DNA of 64,000 bases from Trissonchulus latispiculum. Lineage: Eukaryota > Nematoda > Enoplea > Enoplida > Ironidae. The stretch covers positions 26,179 through 90,178 of the forward strand of contig JASAND010010729.1 of NCBI GenBank assembly GCA_030248195.1. Reading direction: 5' to 3'. A model generated the notes under the pieces. That model was not told the origin of the DNA. It ran no database searches and saw nothing but the letters and a program-made list of their open reading frames with translations. Each line of letters opens with the position of its first letter. Within the stretch, counting starts at the first letter, position 1. The position numbers were made by a program, and so were the translations under genes. Shown here in pieces: positions 23,301-35,300 of the stretch.

Positions 23301-26300
23301 TGAGAGGGAGCACTAGAACGCAGCTTCTTGATCTGGAAAGAATAGAACATAAAAATTTTGTTAATCCGATCTAAGGAAAACTGTAGGTATTTTTTGATTT
23401 CATACAATTTGTTCTAAAAAACAAAAAGGTAGGTTCTAGAATGTTCAGTAAAAATAGAACCCTTCAAAACTGAAATCTTACAGGCATGTCAGGCTTCAAT
23501 GCCAGTGTTTGCAGACTTTTGGCCGAATAACCAGCACATCGTGTATCCAGCAACAGATCTTCGCTGCAGTAGCCGGCTAGGGTTTTCTCCGAGATCTGAT
23601 GTCGATCAGGAGGTTCGGCCGGCCGACGGCGGGACTTGGACCGACGGTCCGCAGCGGAAGGGTAGAGTAGATCACTGATATCCATTCGCTCCGGGGTCGG
23701 CACTCGCAATTTATCTAGCAGCGTGTTAATCTCTTGCATCAGTTCATCAGAAAACAGACCGGCTAGGCTATTGTCACCGTCGCTAAATTGGATTGGTTCC
23801 GTGGCCTTTCGCTTACGCTGTCTAGCTTTAACGTTTTTGTTAGGTCCGCCGTTCTTATCCTTTGCCGCTACAAAGTAAGAAACACAACTGTTAACTTAAG
23901 AACGATATTAATGATAGGTCATGGTCGCGGGAACGTGCGAGTGGTGATGTGATGACTTGGTGGGGCGAAGCATACAGTTGTATCACAACATTGCACTGCT
24001 GGGGCAGTTTCATAGTAAGTAAGTATTCCTTCCCGCCCGCTACCGGTGAGTTGTCGCGAAGACCCTCAGGGACATTCAATGCAGGCTGCCTCTGCTTAAA
24101 ACAAGGTTGCCGTCACCGAATGTAGGAAGTTTGCCGAAGGCTAACCGATCTGTAGTTACGAACCGATCCTGTGACAGTTGATAGAAACTGGTAGAAACTG
24201 GATTTCAGATTGCTACTACGACTAAGCGGGTCCGTTTCTTCTTTCCCTATACCACCTATTCTAATCAAGAAATCTGCAACATAATATAAACTGGGCTTAT
24301 TCTAGTGGGGGGGGGGGGGGGGGGGCCCCCCCCTAAACACCCTCCCCCCCCCCAAAACTCCCCCCCCCCAAAAAAAAGTGGGCGCCCCTTTTGATACCAA
24401 AATTTGCCCTGCAACAATACCTCACTTGGCCAAATTCTCATAAATTTACCGGCTTCGCCGGAACAATTTTTCCCTTTTCAACACTAAATCTACTTATTTT
24501 GCTATGAAAATCAACTTTTATAGTATAGGCCATAAAAATAGCTATATTTTTAACATATTTTTCTAAAAATTTTCGCCCCCCCCCAAAAATTCCTTGCCCC
24601 TCGGACCTTTGGGGGGGCCCCCCCCCAAGAAGCCCCCCCCAAGAAAAAATCCCTAGAATAAGCCCAGATAAATGGGCGGGGGAACGACCGTGAGATTATT
24701 TCCCTTCCCCCACCCCACCCCCGGCCCTAGTGGCTGGTACAGGAAAATCCCCGGTCAGTATATTTCGAGACTTCACGTGAATACAACACATAGAATTCCC
24801 CCATCCTTTTGAAAACTACAGTTTTGAGGGTAGAGAAAACTTTAGGAAAAACACCCACATAAAGAGATGGAGGAGGAGGGGGAGGGAATCGGGTTATGTA
24901 AGGCTTATATTTCGTCTGACGGGACCTCAGCCAGCATACAAGTGTTACGGGACTTGAACTATTGTGCTTACTCGTGGGCTTGACAATATAGTCCGGGCTC
25001 ATACCTGTGCCAGCCAGGGTCCGCTCAAGGGTTACGGCTGACGATGCAAGGAGCAGCTGTCAGGGCCCAGCCTCAGATATGCTTCATAGCCCGGATACGA
25101 TACTGCTCGATTGGCGTCCTTGCATTAGCAATCAGCACTACCCTCCCGATTGCGATAGCTCAGCGCAGAATCCATATGCCAGGCATATGGATCCCCTTCG
25201 GTTTCATATGGCTATAGCTTCATAGAAATGTTCACGAGTTCTCGTGTCTAGTAGCTAAACCTGGCATTTTTCTAGGGTTTGAAAGTGGGGGGGGGCAGCC
25301 CCCTAGGAGGGGGAAGTGGGGGGGGGGGGAGCCAAAGGTAAAATATACCGAAATTTTTAGCGAAAAATTAGCATGTTTAAGGTAAAAACGCAAAAAAAAT
25401 CGCTGTTTTTAAGCTTAAAATTAGATTATAAGTCCATAAATTAGCTAAAAATTTAGAGAATTTTTGAAAATTTGACTTAAAAAACCTAATTTTTTGATAC
25501 TTTTGTGTGACCCCCAAAAACGTGGGTGGGGGCTTGCCGAGAAGTGGGGGGGGGCTCCGAAAAGTGGAGGGGGAACCGAAAAGTGGGGGGGGCCCACCCC
25601 CAAATGCCAGTAAACTACGAGTTTTCGAGATCCACAAGTCGCATTGCAGCTCACGCTGAAAAAGTTCTCGAGTTCTCAAGTGAAGTTCTCTGGTCGACAT
25701 CGACCAGAGAAATTTTTGCCAACTTGAGACCTACTCGACAATTTTTTCAAAATCTAAATTTAAAATGTTTTCTTCCTGTTTCAAAAATTTGCACTACGTA
25801 CTAAACAAATCACCATAAAATTGTCCGTAGATACATTCACATATAATTTTTAATACAGAAGAGGTTGTTGTCACTGAAAACACACTACTCGAGAACTTGA
25901 GAACTCGGCAAGACTCTTTATGAAATTGGCCCGGACTACGATTCGCTTTACTGCACTATTTACTGCCTAACTTCTGCCTACTCTTTGAAGTTACCGCTTT
26001 GCGATAACAAAACTCCAAACTGTCCTTCTACCTACAAATCAAAACTACAAATTTAACTTGTGCCTACCAATGCACACTGTCATACTTAGATATTATAAAG
26101 ATTTTTGTAAAAGTAACAAGAAAATTGTTAATTGACTCCGACAAAATACATATACATAAATGTGAAATTTCTTATAAATTTACCAGTTTTCTAAAATTAA
26201 TGTCCTGGTTCCTGAGGTTATTTTAACATAAGGTGTGCGTGGTGCCAGAATTTGGAGCATAAATGGCTACACGCACTAGCGTAACAAGAAAAACTGCCAC

Positions 26301-29300
26301 AAACTTTAACCTAACTTTTCATTTTCCTATGTTTAACACATGTCAAAGTCACCTTTGAAGGACTCTACAGAATGATAGAGCCAAGTAGAGTGGACTTCTA
26401 TAGTACGACCAAAAAATGTGTGTACAAACTTCGACCATTTATACAGATTAACCTTTGGAGTAAACCCCAACAATGTATATATTTTTAGAATCCTCAGGAA
26501 CTCGAGATTTCGAAAATCCGGAAAATCCGGAATTCCGGGTTTCATTCACGGAAAATTTAAAATGTTTAGTTTTTCGCCAAATTTTTATCGCAATCAAAAT
26601 TTTGTTTTCACGATCGAATAGAGCTGGTCCCGCTGCATATTTTTGCTCTTACAAGTTTTTCACGAAAATGCACCCAGTTTCCGGAATTCCGGGTTTTCAA
26701 AATTTCCGGATTTTAAAAAATTTCTCCAATACCCACAAGATGGGTATCATTCGAAAGCTCTTATCGAGCTGAACAACTTTTGTAATAGAATGAACTCTTG
26801 AAAATGAACACAATTCCCGGAATTCGAGAAAACCGGATTTTCCGGATTTTAAAACTTTTCTCCATTACCCCACAATATGGGTATTATTCGAAAGCTCTTG
26901 ATGAGCTGAACAATTCTTGTAATAGAACCAACTCGCAGAAATGAGCCCAGTTCTCGGAATTCGCTAAAACCTTCCAAGCTAGAGTGCAATCCGGAATTCG
27001 TGAATTTCGGGAATTTGGTGCATTTTCAGACATTGGTTCTATTACAAGATTTGTTCAGCCCATCAAGAGCTTTCGAATGATACCCATATTGTGAGGTATT
27101 GTAAACAATTTTTAAAATCAGGAAAATCCGGTTTTCTCGAATTCCGGGAAATGTGTGCATTTTCAAGAGTTCATTCTATTACAAAAGTTGTTCAGCTCGA
27201 TAAGAGCTTTCGAATGATACCCATATTGTGGGCATTGGAGAAAATTTTTAAAATCCGGAAATTTTGAAAACCCGGAATTCCGGAAACTGGGTGCATTTTC
27301 GTGAAAAACTTGTAAGAGCAAAAATATGCAGCGGGACCAGCTCTATTCGATCGTGAAAACAAAATTTTGATTGCGATAAAAATTTGGCGAAAAACTAAAA
27401 ATTTTAGATTTTCCGTGAATGAAACCCCGAATTCCGGATTTTCCGGATTTTCGAAATCTCGAGTTCCTGAGGATTCTAAAAATATATACATTGTTGGGGT
27501 TTACTCCAAAGGTTAATCTGCTATAAACGGTCGAAGTTTGTACACACATTTTTTGGTCGTACTATAGTTTTCAGAGACGAGTTAGGTTTATGCCAACCAG
27601 TTGTCCTCAACATTTATCTTCGCACCTTTGTGTCAATGGCTATACGTATATACGTGTATAGGTATGTCTTTTAAAGACAACATAAGGCCCTGGCTATGAT
27701 TAGAGTGTATGAGACCTTTGCGGGCGCTTATATAAAGTCCAATATATGCATATAAATATGTGTCATAGATTAAGTATATGAAGTATATATACTTTAGTAC
27801 GCATATTATATAAATATGCGTAGAAATATGTCGTGTGATGAGAATTTTTCAGGCTGCCAATTAATCTGAAACTAAACAGTTGGCTTGTTAGTTGGCTGGC
27901 AGTAGTAAATGCTCTGTAATGTATGTGTAAACATTTATTGAAAACAAAAACTCTCGTGTAAAATTTTGATGCTGTTTTGATTCGCTTTCCTATAAATTTA
28001 GACAAATTTATATGTATACTTTAAGTGATTTTTATAACAATATATAATCCAAACGTCTATTATGTCAGGTCGCACAGATTAAAGCAGGGTAGAAAGCAGA
28101 AAATAAGGCAGATTCTGCGGGCTGACATGGCAGAATCTGCCCGGTCTTAAAGATACGATGCCTTACGCAAAACACACTTGCCTTATTTTGAGGTCCCATG
28201 GGGATATGTAAAATCAGCAAAATCGGAGATGGCCGAAGCATCGGCGAAAAGTGAAAACCCTGAAATTGCTGACAACTGAATATAATTTTATATCTAACAG
28301 ACAGGATTACAGTATTCGTAGGCAGAAGGACAGTTTCACTTTTTCCAGATTAATATGTAGACACAAGTACAGTCTTGAGTTTTGGAGGAATAGCGTAGGC
28401 TTAAGGACAGTCTGGAGTTTTGTCACAATGTAGGCAGAAGTTAAATACGCATAAGTACAGTACACGCTACGATTCTGGCATAGAAGTAGACAAGGTGGAG
28501 GCGGAGGGTAAGGGGAAGGTGCACTTAAAAGCCTGGAGACCCCTCTTAAATTCTGTTCACGGGTAGATTGTTCAAGGACAGAAAAAAAACAGAAAACAGT
28601 TAATACTTCTCGACTATGTGAAACTCAAAATGTAAAGTTTTTACCAAGTTTCATTTTCCAGTGCTCAGGACCACGAAACGTCACTGACTTTGGCGAAAAA
28701 TAGGAATACTCTAGATCTCGGGTCGACAGAGCAGATGCCAAATCGGTGAAGGCAGCACCAGGGTCCTCATAATCCGTTCTAAAATTAACTTAGCAAAAAT
28801 ACTCCAATAGCTTAAATGAACAGAACCTGCAACATAATGACTTAAAAATTCACAACATCAAGATGCTTAGATTTCCCTTTCCTGAAATCTAACTATCTGA
28901 CTTTAAGCCAACACGGTCGGCTAGGGCCAAGATTATAACATCCAGATTATGCAGGGAGTTTGTTCCTGTCAGGAGGCACTGTCCAATATTCAATAAAAGC
29001 TACTCATAATGTTACTCAGCTCACACAAAATGTACACTGAAATGTAAATTTACACAAAATATACACAGTTCCAATATTGAAAAATCCGATAATTGCATAA
29101 CGCATACCCTTGTAGCTGGGTGGTCTCTGTCACCGACGTGGAGGGAGCATCCGTGCCATTGAAATCCATATCCAAATTATCATCTCCAAAGTAATCATTA
29201 TCACTATCCTGGGCTTCAGAAGAAGGTCTATCGGCAGACACAGAAGGTTCTTCCAGAGCAACTGGGTCTGGTAGAATGACGGGGGCCTGCTCGATGTCGA

Positions 29301-32300
29301 CTCCGGTTATCGTATCCAAGTTAACCGAAAAATGCAAAATAATAAACAGAATCAAAACTAAAGGTCTTGAAAATATTAACTGAACAAACAAACTAAAACA
29401 ACTATATACCGCAGAAAACTGAACCGGAACTCACCTTGGCAACATCTTCAAAATTCATGGAGGTTAGTGACGGACATAAACTGGAAGTATCTATGTCCAC
29501 CAGGGTTTGCAACGCATCTACAACAAAAAAGGAAAACAAAACTTATAAAAATAGGCATCTAGTACGTATGCACAGTAAAAATGTCAGCATGCAATCAGAA
29601 AAACTAAGATTCGAGTATTCGAACAATCGAACAAGCTAGGTGCCCCCACCCTTACGCTGACTAATATTGACTACCACGGGTGACCCTGTTCTAAGCTGTC
29701 TTCCATAATTGTTTGCGGAACTTCGCAAAGAAATATGAATTCTTGTATTTGGTTTTACTAAGGTAATTGAATTTTACAAAGGGTATGTTAGGTTGGCAGG
29801 TAATTTCAACATTTTATGTATTTCAACACAACAAGGTAAATTATTCACCAACGTACAACCCTCTGGCGTATCCAGGGCAGGGGTTGGGGGATGAATTAAA
29901 CCCATTTTTTGGATTGTCCAAAGGAAAATTTTATCAATACTCCATTACAAAAACTGTAACTCTTCGTCAAAGTCCCCTCCTTTTCAGTAATTTTTTTGAC
30001 GAAACTCCTCCTTTTCAAATTTTGGATACGCCTCTGCGACGACTACAACTAATTTTCGAAAGTAGAAACAAAGACAAGTAATTTTAAAAGTGTTATGAAT
30101 GTCGTGGGAAATATCTGGAAGGCGGAGGCCATTGAACTTGAGCAGATTTTCTAAAACGGATGAAAATCCTAAGTGGAACCATGTTCCAAACTCTCGAATA
30201 TTTATGTGTCTTCGGCAGGCTGAATACATTCTATAAGCAAATCTTTACAAAGGACAAACGTAGCGGAACTTTATGGCTGCGTAACAAAATCTGAAAAAAT
30301 ATATACTGGAAAAATAAACGCAGATCGAAAGGTTTGGAAATGTAAAGTAATAAAAATAGACAAAATAAAGAAATTGTAGCACGAAACATAAATTACAAAG
30401 TATGTTATGATTATGATTTTATGATAAAATTCAATTTTTACAGTGCATGCTAAAAAAGCACTAATTTAGCATATTTTTCGAAAAATTTTCGCCTCCAAAA
30501 TTCCTTGCCCCTCGGACTTTTGGCCCCCCGAGAAAAAATCCGTAGAATAAACCCAGCATTACTACACTATACATACTGTAAATTCGGAAGGACCACCCTC
30601 TTCCCATTCCATGGAAAATTGGAAAAATTTAGGGCTAAGTTAACGATGAACGACTGAAAATTGAAAATCAATAGTAATACTGTAAGCATCTGACTTTTTC
30701 AACGAAAGCTCTAGAACTAGAAAAAACAAAAGTAGTTGACTTAGTTTTGTTACATGGAAAAAAGGAAGACCGCCAAAAGTCACCTTTCACTAATGTAATA
30801 TGACAGGCTAGATCAGAATCTTCACTTTTTTCATCGGATTGGCTCTCTTCAGCAGGGCTTTCAGTCCCTGCCATATTTCCAGGGATACCAGTGTCGAAGG
30901 CCAAGTCGTAAGAGTGAAGAGGTAGGAGGCAACGATCGTTGGACAAATGGACGGAGGCAGAAATAAGGCTGGCACTTTCGGGTCGCTCGATGGCCAGACA
31001 AACACTGCGGAACAATGGGTCAAACTATAATAGCAAGCACTGATTCAAAACACCTTCTTTTAACTTCGTCAGCAGGTTCTGTTTAACCATTTATAGCAAG
31101 ATTTCACGAAATTCAGATGGTTCAAAAATAAATGACCAAATGAGAAATATACAACCAAACTACTCATAATAGAATCATCATCTACCTCATAATCCGCACC
31201 AAATGCGCCAACATTGATAGCTCTCTCATTTGATTCGACAGTTTTGCCTCGGCGCTACAACAGTAAAACATTTCGCTGACAGTTACACGCGACAATGAAT
31301 AATCACACAATACTTCTCAAATGTTTAATTTCTAACTAAGAGAAGATTAAACACCTAAAAACTTCAAAAAAGGATCGCCACCTTTCGTTTACGCTGTTTC
31401 TTCGTCATAGTCACATCTGCCTGGCCAACAGTCTCATTAATATCAGCTTCAACTTCAGTCGACACGGGATCACCTAAATAATTTTTAATATATGTTGATT
31501 TCAAATTTTTGGCATTTTCATTGGTCGGGCGGAGTGGGCAGCCGTTACCACTTTTCCTATCCGTACAGCAAGATTCTTCAAAATTAAATCTGTGCAAGTC
31601 TTGAGTATATTTAATTTAGAGCTGCCACTGCTGTGGCCATGGCCTCATCGCGGGACCGGGGCCTAAAAATAGAAGAGGTCCAACTAAAAAATATTTTCTA
31701 ATACGGCGATCCAGAACCCCGTTGAATAAAACTTGTGGCTAATCAATTAGTGCACCATGTTGGGCTTATTCTAGTGGATGGCTCCCCATAAACACCCTTT
31801 TCCCCCAAAATAGTGGGTGCCCCTTTTGGTACCAACTTTTGCCCTGAAAAAATCGCTCAGAAGGTCAAATTTTCGAAAAATTTCCGGTTTCGCCGGAGAG
31901 TTTTAGTCGATTTTTGCCTATTTAAGCACTAAATCTGCCTATTTTTCGCGATTACTCTAAAAATAGCGCAATATTTCAGGGTATTTTTTAGGGATTTTTT
32001 CCGGGGGGGGGGGCTTCCCGGGGGGGGCCCCAGGCCCGGGGGGGAAGATTTTTTGCCAAAATGAGCCAAAAAATGGTATTTTTTGGCGTATTTTGCATGG
32101 TGAAACACAAAAAGTTCTCAAAAATGCCAGGATTTAAGGTATAAATAGCCATTTTTACAAAAAAATCTCCGGCGAAGCCGGAAAATTTTTGAAAATTTGA
32201 CCATTTTTGGAAAAAATGTAGACCTCATTAAGGGGGCAGACCAAAATCCGGGGGGGGGGCGATTTCGGGGGGGGAGGCATTTTCGGGGGGGGGGGAGGTC

Positions 32301-35300
32301 AATTTAGGGGCCCCCCCCGCCCCCCCCCCTGTAAAAAATACCCTGTATTTAGCATGCTGTTAGAAAAACTTTGAAAATCCCCCCAAAATACTCACCCCCC
32401 CCCCAGCCCCCCTCCGGCCCCCCAAGAAAAACTTCCAAGAATAAGCCCAGCATGTTTTGTGGAAACAAAAAACAAGGGACAAGATAGAGGGATGATTCGT
32501 GACTTATCCGTTGTTTTGCTGCGTTTTGGGATAAGAAATTACCAATTTAAAATTCCTTTTGTATTTCACAAAACTGGAGCTTAAGGCTGCAGCTAGTTCC
32601 ACTGGCCCAAGGCCAAAAGCAGGCAAAATATCAAGCACAGTGTCACCATTTTCATATTCTAGATAGTGCGCTAACTCGCTAACTCTATTAGCATACTTTT
32701 CAGGGTCGAATCACCCTTTCCAAATGCACCAATAATCTGATAGGTCTCACGATACAACAGATCAACTCTGTAGGAGTAAATTTTGGCGCTGGCGTCAAGA
32801 GAGGTTCCAGCAACCTAAAATATACACATATACGTACAATAATAAAACATTTGCCGACAATTTTCTTACTTGAAGGTACTGGCACGTAGTGTACTTTCAC
32901 ACTGTATTTCACACGTGTAATTACACACTTTTCTGGAAAATAACAAAAAATTAGGCAACAAAATTTTAAGTTTGACCAAATAGCCGGAAAATTTTTCAAT
33001 GTGCACATTTATACAAGAATAAAAATGCTCCGATGGAGCATGAAAAATGCAATATGGGTGACGCTGGGTTTTAAACGGACAGAGGACTAGGTTTTAAAAC
33101 GTTAATATGGGAGGGACAGGTTGAAATGCCAGGAGGACTAGGTTAAAAGCGCACTAATATGGACCAGCTTCGCTGAACAACCCATATTCGCGGAAACTGC
33201 CCGGACTGATGCTGGTGGCAGTTCTTCAGTAACAGTTTACCAATTTGTGAGCATAGTTCTGCGTCTGCAACTATTGTATATACAGCATACATGGGCAAGG
33301 TCTCTCTTCACAGGGTGTACCAGAAATTATTTTGCGCGGTCCCCCTTCGCTCAACGGGGGGGGCGTGTGACGTGGAGAGGGGAGGGGATAGCATAACAGC
33401 GATCGCACATTTTCAGAGTATTAGCAAGTATGCAGCCCCGTCTACCAATTTCCACTCGTTTTTACTCATTTCACAGATTGTATGCTTGCGAAGCTCTACA
33501 AAGTTTCCTCATTTTTGTACAAACTAAATTAGGACAATATTCGTTAATTATAACCTAGTTTTTCTGAATAATTTATGCTAAATTGCGCAAGTCTGATATT
33601 ATAAACAGCGTTCGCTTCGCTCGTCCTGCGCGGTCCCCCTGATTTTGCTTGCGCACTGCGCGGTCCCCTCAGCAATCAGGGTGTACCTGGTACACCCTCA
33701 GTACACCCCTTGCGCATGTATGATATACAGTCCCGGCTGAAAGTAACCTTCCTTTTTTCGCGAGCAATTCGCGAATTGCTCGCGAACAGTAGCAAAAACT
33801 GCTCGCAAATTTCCACGAGCAGTTAGTTTTTGTGTTTCTTTTCAATGTCTTTTTGCCAAAACAAAACTTTCACTTTAACTAAGCTGCATGTGCATATATA
33901 CATGTGTGTGTTTAAGCATGCGTATAGCAAGCTTAACAAAAAAAATCATCCGAAATTTTAACAAAAAAAATCACCCCACCCTGACTCACAGGAAAGTTGC
34001 AGAGACCCAAATTTTTGCATGGTGATAGCCACACATCTCGACATTACAGCCTGTGAGTTTGAGCCCCTAGGCCCTCTCCATGCGTTCAGGGCAGACCTTT
34101 AAGTGAGGGTACCCAAAAGTGACCTCAAAAACGTTCATGACCGAAGTTCGAATTTCGGCTGCTATTTACTAAGGGAAAACCCTAGGCAACCCATATTGTG
34201 CATGTGGCATGTACTGACTGTGGACTATCGATACATATATAGAAGTTCCCAGTTGGACCTCTGTGCCGTCCTAGGGTGGGTGATTTTTTTTGTTAAAATT
34301 TTAACAAATAAAAAATCATTTTTATGTTTTGTTACTCAAGTCAGAACAGCAGCTAGAGCAAAACTAACGTCAAATTCGAGCTCAGCAACCTCGAAAACCC
34401 TTATATACGTTGTTTTTCAGGTTGCCTGGCACTTCTGGAAGTCCAACCTGGTAACCAGCCGGGCCCGAACCGTCCGACGATAAACGTGATCCCAGAAGTC
34501 AGTATTAGGCCATAGTTACCGAAAAACTAATGCCAGATTTGAATTCAGCGCCCTGGAAAACCCCCTTGGACACGTTTATAGCCACTTCGAACTGTCCAGT
34601 TGGTACCTGGAGGGTCCGGACGGGTCCGGCAGGAGTCACGTGACCGTGGGTCATACCCCACCAAAATATGAAGTTCTGAGTTTCTCTGCCAAAATGCCTG
34701 GAAATAGGTTATAATCACTCACAAACACGAAAAAACAACGTTTTAGCCTTTAAAACGGCACTTTAGAGCCACCAGACTTCATACTGGACGCGGTCGGGGG
34801 CCATCAGTGACCACTAAGACTTCGGCGGGGTCAGTTGCCCTAGTTGGAGCACTAGGTTAGCGGTTTTGGGTTCTAAATACGTTATCTAGTGTGCTCTATC
34901 CAAAACTGATCAGAAAAAGTTGCTAGCTGCTCTCTGGGATCCGATCCGCCACTGATTTTTTTGTTAACGGGTGATTTTTTTTAAACCTTTAACAAAAAAA
35001 ATCACACATTTTCGTCTACTGCAACTTAATGGTAGGTGGTAGAGCAATGAAACTGGGGTGGTTTTAAAGCTTAGCCCAAGACCTATCCATGGGTCCTCAA
35101 AGTAACCGATTTGGTTTAGTTTTGCGAAAGTTCCAGCCAAAAAACCGAATTTTGATTTTTTTGTTAAGCTTGCTATATATGTACAAGTAGGAAAAATGCT
35201 CCTTGCAGTCGCATGAAAAAGTTAATATGAGCTATGATGGTTAACATTTAAATGTGTCAAGGACAAGATTTAAAATGTTTAATATGAGCCAACATCTAAA

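Noticed and set aside
26333..27549. Mirrored MYIFLESSGTRDFENPENPE frames
   Set aside because: Arms of foldback L; no domain and no independent evidence of coding.
33291..33740. Small gene from the MGKVSLHRVYQ frame
   Set aside because: Composed of GCGCGGTCCCCC repeats inside a foldback loop; no conserved domain.
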